Shown here: one piece after another, positions 1-5,911 of the stretch | How the letters are laid out: every line of letters begins with the position of its first letter | How positions within the stretch are numbered: the first letter of the stretch is position 1 | NCBI GenBank assembly: GCA_024280135.1 | Contig: JAJRQS010000404.1 | Location: 1-6,142, forward strand | Length of the DNA stretch: 6,142 bases | Direction of reading: 5' to 3' | From: Bacteroidota bacterium | GTDB taxonomy: Bacteria > Bacteroidota > Bacteroidia > Chitinophagales > Saprospiraceae | Notes under the pieces: generated by a model | Seen by the model: only the letters and a program-made list of their open reading frames with translations | Told to the model about the DNA's origin: nothing | Database searches by the model: none | Made by a program: the position numbers and the translations under genes

Positions 1-589
1 ATTCATCGGGAGTCTTCTGAACAGCAGATTGTGCTGTCAACCTAGAGTATAAACTCTCTGCCTCCAATAATATATTATATGTTCTTAGCGCTTCTTTAAA
101 TTCTTGGTCATACTTTTTAAACATCTTTGCTTTTTCCAGCATATATAAATGCCTAATCATGCGAAGTAGAAACAATGTAATATCCCAAAAATCTTCTTCT
201 TTGGCTTTTTTTAATAATTTAATTGCCTCCTTCAAACCTACAATTTTGCCTCCTCCAAGAATAAGCAATTTGATTTCAAGAAACTTCCGTTGGATTTCAA
301 AATATCTTGTTTCTCTTGAATCCCGTTGCGGGTTTAAACTGAAACATAAATTACCCCTTAATAATTTCTTTTTTAGATCTCTCTTTAGTTTGGAGTATGC
401 GGCTCTAGTTGAAACCGTACTTTCTTTATATATCCGCAGAACAGCTTCCTCATCCGTACTAACCTCTGAGCCCTTAACCAAATCATAAAACATTCTGATT
501 TTTGTTCCTTGGCGTAGTAGAGCAATTATATTTTTCTCATTTTTCTTGTCCCTCGAAATAACACCAACAATTTCCTTGATTTCTTCCAT
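1..589 (-). CDS. Unrecognised Lys/Glu-rich helical protein, N-terminal part (runs off left edge)
   Basis: An uninterrupted minus-strand reading frame runs from ATG at 589-587 to the window edge, giving 196 codons with no stop; the C-terminus lies outside. The protein begins MEEIKEIVGVISRDKKNEKN and is rich in Lys, Glu, Leu and Ile with few Gly or Pro, so it should be almost wholly alpha-helical. Charged amphipathic stretches at about residues 20-80 (containing SKLKRDLKKKLL) and 95-185 (containing KEAIKLLKKAKEED, then LRTYNILLEAESL) resemble helical-repeat or TPR-like folds, but no repeat consensus is clear. There is no signal peptide or membrane segment from this start, so it is probably cytoplasmic. 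The frame stays open upstream to a TGA at about 671-673 and would encode a hydrophobic stretch there, but contains no ATG, so 589 is preferred. I do not recognise the family. The gene is divergent from the small ORF at 956. That the frame is coding is fairly secure; function is unknown. Confidence 0.75.
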   Translation of the reverse strand, partial: MEEIKEIVGVISRDKKNEKNIIALLRQGTKIRMFYDLVKGSEVSTDEEAVLRIYKESTVSTRAAYSKLKRDLKKKLLRGNLCFSLNPQRDSRETRYFEIQRKFLEIKLLILGGGKIVGLKEAIKLLKKAKEEDFWDITLFLLRMIRHLYMLEKAKMFKKYDQEFKEALRTYNILLEAESLYSRLTAQSAVQKTPDE

Positions 590-752
590 TAAGTCTATTC
601 TTCCCTTAAAAACACTGCAAACTAACACAAAAAACCAAAAGCCACATACAATATCTATAACTTTATCACCTCATCTACACCTATCTTATCCTTAATTTAT
701 ACATTTTATATTTCTACATATATGCTTTCTGTACGAAAAAAAATAAAAAAAA

Positions 753-790
753 CATATATTTTGAAGTAATTTTCACCCCATATATTTTGA
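753..790. repeat. 12-bp direct repeat CATATATTTTGA, two copies
   Basis: The identical 12-mer CATATATTTTGA lies at 753-764 and again at 779-790, offset by 26 bp, in the divergent intergenic region. The copies resemble the TAnnTTTG promoter element without matching it exactly. They could be a binding-site pair for a regulator, a duplicated promoter element, or chance in AT-rich DNA. Confidence 0.4.
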
Positions 791-887
791 TTTTCCCTAT
801 TCGTAATTCGCTTATTATCAATATCTTTTATTAAAATGTTGTTTCAAAAATTAAAAAATCCTTGGTCTAAAAGGATAAAAAAATGCC

Positions 888-918
888 TTTCAGGGTTAAT
901 CAAATATCTACAATTTTG
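888..918 (+). promoter_or_regulatory. Weak Bacteroidota-type promoter candidate for the small secreted ORF
   Basis: CAATTTTG at 911-918 matches the Bacteroidota -7 element TAnnTTTG at all but the first base. TTTC at 888-891 sits 19 bp upstream, where the -33 TTG element is expected, but is itself imperfect. A start just downstream would leave a 5' leader of roughly 30 bases before the ATG at 956. This is inference from spacing and partial matches only. Confidence 0.25.
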
Positions 919-955
919 CCTTATCGTTCTTTTTAATCACTAAATCTTTCAAATT

Positions 956-1105
956 ATGAAAAAGTTATTCTTTGCATTCTCTTTTTGTTTTGTTTCTCTT
1001 TTTGCTGCACAAGCACAAACGACTACCGTCACAGACCAAAGTTCAACAGAAATCCAATCTCAATCTGACTGGATCATCATTGAAGACATTATGATTGGTT
1101 TATAA
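956..1105 (+). CDS. Small secreted peptide, 49 aa, signal peptide
   Basis: ATG at 956-958 opens a 49-codon frame ending in TAA at 1103-1105. The N-terminus MKKLFFAFSFCFVSLFAAQA is a textbook Sec signal peptide: two Lys, an aromatic/hydrophobic core, then Ala-Gln-Ala. Predicted cleavage after residue 20 leaves a 29-residue mature peptide starting with Gln. The mature part is Thr/Ser/Gln-rich (QTTTVTDQSSTEIQSQS) and then ends in an acidic, hydrophobic tail, DWIIIEDIMIGL. There is no T9SS sorting domain and no Cys in the mature part, so it is not a lipoprotein. A strong terminator starts 6 bp after the stop, which supports a real transcription unit. It could be an exported signalling or bacteriocin-like peptide, or the degraded remnant of a larger secreted protein. 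No family recognised. The signal peptide plus terminator make it credible despite its size. Confidence 0.6.
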   Translation: MKKLFFAFSFCFVSLFAAQAQTTTVTDQSSTEIQSQSDWIIIEDIMIGL

Positions 1106-1110
1106 TAATA

Positions 1111-1142
1111 AAAAAAAGGTTGCCTTAGGGCAACCTTTTTTT
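1111..1142. terminator. Bidirectional intrinsic terminator
   Basis: A perfect inverted repeat, AAAAAAAGGTTGCC at 1111-1124 and GGCAACCTTTTTTT at 1129-1142, encloses the 4-base loop TTAG. The G/C core GGTTGCC/GGCAACC is flanked by an A run on one side and a T run on the other, so it can terminate transcription both ways. It serves the plus-strand small ORF ending at 1105 and the minus-strand recombinase, whose TAA stop is at 1127-1125, within the loop. Confidence 0.9.
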
Positions 1143-2042
1143 ATTCAATGGATGAAAGCGCAAAACAGTATCTCTCAAAAAAGCTGTATCCAAGTGCGTA
1201 TAAATTTCGGTTGTTGTAATAGACTCATGTCCAAGCATATCTTGCACGGCTTTCAAATTAGCTCCACCTTCTATTAAATGAGTCGCAAATGAATGTCTAA
1301 AAGTATGTGGGCTGACTTGCTTCTGAATCCCACACGATCTCGCTAATTCTTTTATCATTAAAAACACATATACCCGAGTCAGTTTTTTTCCTCGCCTATT
1401 TAGAAACAGAAAATCCTCGTGCTGCGGATCAATATTCATTTGTTTACGCCGAACACCTTCGATGTACAGTTGAATATGCTTAACCGCTTCTTCCCCTATC
1501 GGAATAAGTCGCTCTTTATTATTTTTACCAACGACCTTTATCAATTCTATTTCTGGAAAGAAATTAGACAGCCTCAAGGTCACTAATTCAGTCACACGTA
1601 AACCACACGCATAAAGGGTCTCCAACATAGCTCTATTACGAGTGCCATGATTCGTTGACAAATCAATCTCATCCAACATCAACTGTATCTCAACGTACCG
1701 AAGTACATCCGGTATTTTACGATTAGACTTAGGCATTTCTAGTTGAGCCGCAGGATTGTCATCTATCTGATCCTCTACTACTAAATATTTATAAAAAGCT
1801 CTTATACCCGACAAGATCCGGGCTCTAGAAGTCTTCTCCAAGCCCATCTCTGCCATCCAAATCAACATTTGACGCAAGTCCTCCGCTTTCACAACTGTCG
1901 GCAATACAATAGACTCTGTCAGTTCAAAGTATTGCTTCAGTTTCTCCACATCTCGTACATACGCCATAATCGAATGCTCCGACAAACCCCGTTCGTACAT
2001 TAAATAAGATTGAAATCCAGATAGTGCAAGTTTCCAAGTCAT
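1125..2042 (-). CDS. xerD: XerC/XerD-family site-specific tyrosine recombinase
   Basis: This 305-residue protein belongs to the Xer tyrosine recombinases, which resolve chromosome dimers at dif with FtsK and can also catalyse other site-specific exchanges in the cytoplasm. The N-terminal SAM-like DNA-binding domain covers about residues 1-95 (starting MTWKLALSGFQSYL) and the catalytic domain about 108-295. All six active-site residues are visible: Arg149 (CGLRVTEL), Lys173 (VGKNNKER), His246 and Arg249 (SPHTFRH), His272 (LGHESITTTEIY) and nucleophile Tyr281. Length and spacing match E. coli XerD closely. The ATG at 2042 was chosen because family members begin at this MxWK motif; longer starts at 2087 (ATG) or 2090 (TTG) fall inside the terminator hairpin of the gene upstream. 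The C-terminus runs past the usual FHP ending by seven residues (LNKKRLP), some of them encoded by the terminator stem. XerD is the better guess over XerC or a phage-type integrase because no element-like neighbours are present. Confidence 0.92.
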   Translation of the reverse strand: MTWKLALSGFQSYLMYERGLSEHSIMAYVRDVEKLKQYFELTESIVLPTVVKAEDLRQMLIWMAEMGLEKTSRARILSGIRAFYKYLVVEDQIDDNPAAQLEMPKSNRKIPDVLRYVEIQLMLDEIDLSTNHGTRNRAMLETLYACGLRVTELVTLRLSNFFPEIELIKVVGKNNKERLIPIGEEAVKHIQLYIEGVRRKQMNIDPQHEDFLFLNRRGKKLTRVYVFLMIKELARSCGIQKQVSPHTFRHSFATHLIEGGANLKAVQDMLGHESITTTEIYTHLDTAFLRDTVLRFHPLNKKRLP

Positions 2043-2060
2043 CAATTCACTAATATTATT

Positions 2061-2098
2061 AAAAAAAAGCTGTTGATAGAAGACCATCAACAGCTTTT
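2061..2098 (-). terminator. Intrinsic terminator of the M4 peptidase gene
   Basis: On the minus strand the 13-bp stem AAAAGCTGTTGAT (2098-2086) pairs with ATCAACAGCTTTT (2077-2065) around an 8-base loop and continues into a T run ending at 2061. It begins 19 bp after the peptidase stop codon and ends 18 bp before the recombinase ATG. It separates the two transcription units and argues against any recombinase start upstream of 2042. Confidence 0.9.
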
Positions 2099-2117
2099 AC
2101 GCTTATTTAAGGCTCTC

Positions 2118-5100
2118 TTACTGCTTGACTGCTTTAAACAACCTCAAACCACCTACTTCGTCTATCACTTTGACAAAATATAAACCTTGGGGTTTATTTG
2201 ACAAATCCACTGTGATTTGGGTTGACTTTTCAGACCGTGACAAAACCAATCGACCTTGAATATCAAAAATATCTACTTGTTGAAGCAATAAGCCATTATT
2301 CCCCTTTATGGACAATGAGGCACTAAACGGGTTAGGTGCAATCGTAATTTTTCCATCGTTTAAAACCTCTTCATTGGCGATCACTAAAGACCGAGTTCCA
2401 TTCGCAAACCAATTACCCCATCCTGCGCTGGAGACTAAAGATGCTAATTCCCCTCCACTTAAATATTCATATTTGCTCGCCGCAAGAGGCACGCCTACGA
2501 TGTCTGTCCCACCCAATTGAGCCTTGGTGTCTACCAATAAAAATTGATCACTCGGGGCAAAAGAAGGGCGAGACCAAGTATCATTATTTGCAATAATAGC
2601 GGAAGCACCCGTCTCAATATTAGCTCCTCTTAAAGTATGATTTCCCTCAGCATCTTGATAATCAAAAGCAATTATATAAGGAGAATTTTTGGCGAAAGTC
2701 GGATTTCCTACACTTGTGTTTTCTGGAAGCCCTGTAAATAACTTTGAAATAAATCCATCTGCCCAAGTCCCATTCTCCCACACATGAACAAACCCAATAT
2801 CCCAAAACGCTATATCCTGTCCTTGACTATTCTGAATACTGCTAAGCGCATCGTACATCACATACTCTCCCGAATAGTCAAAATAAAGCACATCGGCTTG
2901 CTTGACATTATCGGTAGTGACCCCCGAAGTATTTGTTGGATTATACAATTTAAATCCTTTCCAACTGCTATTACCAAAGTCATAAATATAAATAATATTA
3001 CTCTCAGTCTCTACGGCTACAATCCGACTCCCATCTGGAGAAACAGCTACATTTACATTATTTGAATTCGAAGTTATATTTAGAACATTGTCAGAAAAAG
3101 TATTCGCATTCCAATCAAATCCGATTTTTCGGATCACCTTGTCACTTGCCACATAGTAAATAGCAGAACCATCATCCGTCACACTGGGTTGACTGATCGT
3201 TTCTTTCGAAGATTCAAAACCACCTATTACTGTCCCAGCTCCATTTGCAAGACCTAGCTTACCATTGCTTTTCACAAAGACAATATAGTCTGTTCCAGGG
3301 TTTGGTTGTAAATCATTTTGGTACTCTCCACCTGGGTTGCCTCCGCCACCACCACCAGTGCTAGGCCCTGTAATTCCAACTGCATCCAGTGCGTCACCTA
3401 CTTCAGTAACTTCATTACTCCCTGCTCCATGAATATCCTCTGCTGCTGTCAGTACTGCAATTCTTAAGTCTTTAAATTGAGCGCTTGCTGTTAAATAATC
3501 CTTGAGTGCCTTATAGTAAATTTGCTCTGCTTTGTCTTTGCCAATTTCTGTTGCAAGTAAGTAGTAAGCTTTATTCGTAATGCCACTATTGATATGCACA
3601 CCTCCATTATCTTGGTTGCCATAGTATTGTTCATTAACATGAGCCGGTTGCCATCCATTATCTCCAAGTTGACCTCCACCATTGTGGGGATTTTGTAAAT
3701 CTCTCAATGCACCGGAAGGAAAAACATTTGTGACCACATCTTCGCCCATCTTCCAATCATCCCGATCTATCATTGCGCCAAAAATATCTGCAAATGATTC
3801 ATTCAGAGCGCCAGACTCTCCTTGATATTTTAAATTAGCCGTATTCTGAATAACACCATGCGAAATTTCGTGACCCGCTACATCCAAAGCTCCAGCTAGT
3901 GGCTTGAACGCCTGATCGCCATTTCCATAAAACATCGCAGATCCATTCCAAAAAGCATTATCCATTCCTTGACCATTTTCATCCGCCACATTAATTATTG
4001 AATAGACCGTTCCTCCAGTTCCATTAATCGAATTTCTGCCAAAAGTATTTTTATAATACTCATAAGCCACACCTGAATTATAATGTGCCGAAACCGCTAT
4101 TTGATCAGACCAACTTGTACTTGTATTTGTCAAATGAGAAACTTGAAAGTTTTGATTCTGTGGGCTACCATTATTTCCATTAATTGTAAATATTGCACCC
4201 ACGGGTTCGTCTGGTAGATTAGAACTACCTGCTTGAAACATCGGACGAGTTACATCAATCAAAAAATTAGTATTTTCACTATTTACTTGATAAGTTTTCA
4301 ACTGACGTAAGATACCATTTAAATCTATTCCACTAGCATCTAACGAGCCATCCAACGGATCATATAGAGCTGTATTATTTTTTGGCGCAAGCTCAACCTC
4401 TTTCTTCCTTACCAAAAAATCTTTCTTAATATTTGTTTTTTTGATTGCGGCCTCAATCGCCTCATCATGAGCAAATTTACAGCTATTAATGTGCTTATTA
4501 AGTATTGCACCAGAATATGCATCTACCACATAGATCCATTGCTCTGTTATATTTGGATGAATTTTTACCTCCCATGCCAATCGTGGTTTTGCATCTTCCG
4601 TTGAATAATAAATTATCAATGAAGTTTCGATTTGATGCTCAGGCGCAAATTGGGCTATAAGACCTTCTCTACTCCAAGTCGTTAATTTTGCCTCCTTTCC
4701 TAAATCCACCTTGACAACTTCTTCTGCATTCGCTTGCGCAAAAGTTGGATTAGTATTTACTTTTGGTGTCGGATAATAATTACCATTAAAACTAACAATC
4801 GTTCCTTCTTTTGCATGTAAGATCACTTCGCTATTCTGAATCTGTATTCCATTAAAGTATTGATTCATTCGGATATGCACCTTCCCAAATCTATCGGTTT
4901 CTGTCTTAGAAATAATAAACTCTTCCATCGGATTTTTAATACCCATACGTGCCTTGAACTCTTCCAAATACAAATAGGCTTGATCTTCTACATGGACACT
5001 ACGCTTATCGACAGACAAGCTTCCTTTTACCCATGTGGGTCTGCCTTGCGGCGAAAAACCAATGACTTCTATCGGGCTACCCAGCGTCGTTTTCGGTTTC

Positions 5101-5276
5101 GTTAACGGCGCCCAAGGTATGGATTGAAATCTATTCAGCGGGGTATCAAAAAAAGTATTCGATCTCGGCAATGATTTTGCTGGAATCGCTATTTCATCAA
5201 CTTTCGTAAAAGTCTTTTGAGCGAAAGCCGCTTGCGCAAAAAACAAAGCTAGCATAATGGGAAAAATAAATTTCAT
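2118..5276 (-). CDS. Secreted thermolysin-family (M4) zinc metallopeptidase with T9SS sorting domain
   Basis: A 1052-residue secreted endopeptidase. The ATG at 5276 is chosen because it starts a Sec signal peptide (MKFIFPIMLALFFAQAAFA, cleavage before Gln20); an in-frame ATG at 5348 would overlap the upstream gene and bury it. The propeptide (FTP- and PepSY-like) spans about 65-260. The M4 catalytic domain, about 300-635, shows His469-Glu470-x-x-His473 (GHEISHG) and third zinc ligand Glu493 (GALNESFADIFG), exactly the 24-residue spacing from the first His seen in thermolysin. It also has Tyr484 and Asp556/His561 (QDNGGVHINSG) at the substrate site. A Gly-rich linker (641-646) leads to about 300 residues with PD40/WD40-like strands such as VAVSPDGSRIVAVE, probably a beta-propeller for substrate or surface binding. 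Residues 978-1052 are a type A T9SS C-terminal signal: APNPFS, FDIQGRLV, GLYFVKV. It likely digests external protein for nutrition. The upstream lipoprotein gene may share its transcript. Confidence 0.95.
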   Translation of the reverse strand: MKFIFPIMLALFFAQAAFAQKTFTKVDEIAIPAKSLPRSNTFFDTPLNRFQSIPWAPLTKPKTTLGSPIEVIGFSPQGRPTWVKGSLSVDKRSVHVEDQAYLYLEEFKARMGIKNPMEEFIISKTETDRFGKVHIRMNQYFNGIQIQNSEVILHAKEGTIVSFNGNYYPTPKVNTNPTFAQANAEEVVKVDLGKEAKLTTWSREGLIAQFAPEHQIETSLIIYYSTEDAKPRLAWEVKIHPNITEQWIYVVDAYSGAILNKHINSCKFAHDEAIEAAIKKTNIKKDFLVRKKEVELAPKNNTALYDPLDGSLDASGIDLNGILRQLKTYQVNSENTNFLIDVTRPMFQAGSSNLPDEPVGAIFTINGNNGSPQNQNFQVSHLTNTSTSWSDQIAVSAHYNSGVAYEYYKNTFGRNSINGTGGTVYSIINVADENGQGMDNAFWNGSAMFYGNGDQAFKPLAGALDVAGHEISHGVIQNTANLKYQGESGALNESFADIFGAMIDRDDWKMGEDVVTNVFPSGALRDLQNPHNGGGQLGDNGWQPAHVNEQYYGNQDNGGVHINSGITNKAYYLLATEIGKDKAEQIYYKALKDYLTASAQFKDLRIAVLTAAEDIHGAGSNEVTEVGDALDAVGITGPSTGGGGGGNPGGEYQNDLQPNPGTDYIVFVKSNGKLGLANGAGTVIGGFESSKETISQPSVTDDGSAIYYVASDKVIRKIGFDWNANTFSDNVLNITSNSNNVNVAVSPDGSRIVAVETESNIIYIYDFGNSSWKGFKLYNPTNTSGVTTDNVKQADVLYFDYSGEYVMYDALSSIQNSQGQDIAFWDIGFVHVWENGTWADGFISKLFTGLPENTSVGNPTFAKNSPYIIAFDYQDAEGNHTLRGANIETGASAIIANNDTWSRPSFAPSDQFLLVDTKAQLGGTDIVGVPLAASKYEYLSGGELASLVSSAGWGNWFANGTRSLVIANEEVLNDGKITIAPNPFSASLSIKGNNGLLLQQVDIFDIQGRLVLSRSEKSTQITVDLSNKPQGLYFVKVIDEVGGLRLFKAVKQ

Positions 5277-5319
5277 AAGTTCGTGTTTAGGAATTAGCAA
5301 TAATCTGGAAGGGACAGAC

Positions 5320-5775
5320 TTATCGGTTTGTAGTGCTTGTTTTAACATCTGGTTTTGGGAGTAGTTGCATAAATTCGGAGAAAAGAGAGTCCAAAGATGG
5401 GTTCAACAATTGCTGTTCGCGACCCCACACAAGTTCAACCATATCTTCTCCTTTTTTATACTTAATGAAGTAGTACATATTACCAGGCTTATTGTACTTC
5501 ATTTCAAGCAAGCCCATTTTTTCAGCCTTTTTAAAAAGCTTTTTGATTTTTCTACGTTTTAGTTTCTCTTCTTCTATAAGAGAACCTCCATATTCTTTGA
5601 ATAATTGTCCATTCGGCAATACCGAGTATTCTTTAACCATTCCTGTAAATCCTCCTCCTGAACCAAAAACAAGGCGATCGCCTTTGTACTCCTCGATATT
5701 ATACTTAGTCGTTCTGCAACTCTGCCACAAGAGTAGGCTACCAACAGCCAAAAGAAAAACAAATAGTAAACGCAT
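5320..5775 (-). CDS. Putative lipoprotein of unknown function, 151 aa
   Basis: The ATG at 5775 starts a hydrophobic leader, MRLLFVFLLAVGSLLLWQSC, with Cys20 in the position of a lipidated cysteine. Trp at -3 is unusual for a lipobox, so lipidation is likely but not certain; otherwise the segment would act as a membrane anchor. The mature part has a Gly-rich motif, FGSGGGFTGMVKEYSVLPNG (37-56), then a very basic helix around 70-88 (EEEKLKRRKIKKLFKKAEK), then mixed strands around 92-118 (YYFIKYKKGEDMVELVWG) and a helix, SLDSLFSEFMQLLP. Small Bacteroidota envelope proteins with a similar FGxGGGFTG motif come to mind, but I cannot name the family. Starts further upstream, as far as 5949, would place the signal in the middle of the protein and run into repeat DNA, so they are rejected. 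The peptidase gene begins 43 bp downstream on the same strand with no terminator between, so co-transcription is likely; a functional link is only inferred. Confidence 0.85.
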   Translation of the reverse strand: MRLLFVFLLAVGSLLLWQSCRTTKYNIEEYKGDRLVFGSGGGFTGMVKEYSVLPNGQLFKEYGGSLIEEEKLKRRKIKKLFKKAEKMGLLEMKYNKPGNMYYFIKYKKGEDMVELVWGREQQLLNPSLDSLFSEFMQLLPKPDVKTSTTNR

Positions 5776-5789
5776 ACTTTTTTTATGCG
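5771..5789 (-). promoter_or_regulatory. Small inverted repeat over the lipoprotein start codon
   Basis: CGCATA at 5771-5776 and TATGCG at 5784-5789 form a 6-bp stem with a 7-base loop. On the mRNA the start codon lies within the 3' arm, so the hairpin could mask translation initiation. The stem is short and could be chance. Confidence 0.25.
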
Positions 5790-5911
5790 AATGTATAGTT
5801 TTTTTTGCATATATGCTTGATTTGACGCAAATGCCAGCTGAGAAATCGAAGAACTGAAGAACCGAGGAACCGAACGTAAAAATGAAATGGAAACCATGAA
5901 CAAAATTTTTC
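5776..5911. other. Upstream region of the lipoprotein gene
   Basis: This stretch should carry the minus-strand promoter for the lipoprotein-peptidase pair. On the minus strand TACATTCG, close to the ATG, is one mismatch from TAnnTTTG, but I see no TTG at a suitable distance. A perfect 10-bp palindrome GCATATATGC lies at 5807-5816 and could be an operator. The distal part holds the 8-bp tandem repeat listed separately. No gene is evident. Confidence 0.4.
5841..5872. repeat. Degenerate 8-bp tandem repeat, four units
   Basis: Four consecutive octamers are visible: AGAAATCG (5841), AAGAACTG (5849), AAGAACCG (5857) and AGGAACCG (5865), followed by a truncated AACG. It is a short purine-rich microsatellite about 40 bp before the large tandem array. 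It is non-coding in the chosen annotation. Confidence 0.7.

Larger units (their letters stand above)
590..955. other. AT-rich divergent intergenic region
   Basis: This 366-bp stretch separates the minus-strand gene starting at 589 from the plus-strand small ORF at 956, so it should hold both promoters. It is very AT-rich, with A runs around 737-752 and no open frame of note. A weak Bacteroidota-like minus promoter can be drawn for the left gene: TTG at 651-649, a 23-bp gap, then TTAGTTTG at 625-618, one mismatch from the TAnnTTTG consensus. A 6-bp inverted repeat at 858-863/871-876 is too short to interpret. I see no RNA gene or mobile element here. Confidence 0.6.

Noticed and set aside
159..488. 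Plus-strand 109-codon open frame
   Set aside because: It is antisense to the continuous minus-strand frame from 589 to the left edge, whose composition is far more protein-like; the plus frame is a Ser/Leu/Phe-rich shadow.
858..876. 6-bp inverted repeat ATCCTT/AAGGAT as a minus-strand terminator
   Set aside because: The stem is short and AT-rich, and no gene on the minus strand ends just before it.
1125..2042. Integrase of a mobile element or integron
   Set aside because: Length and motif spacing fit the chromosomal Xer type, and no attachment site, cargo genes or phage genes are visible nearby.
2043..2090. N-terminal extension of the recombinase from TTG at 2090 or ATG at 2087
   Set aside because: Both starts lie inside the terminator hairpin of the peptidase gene, and Xer family proteins begin at the motif encoded from 2042.
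2784..3065. Plus-strand 93-codon frame within the peptidase gene
   Set aside because: It is a shadow of the peptidase's propeller-like region and has no signal of its own.
5277..5348. Longer peptidase start at 5348
   Set aside because: It would add 24 residues in front of a complete signal peptide and overlap the end of the lipoprotein gene.
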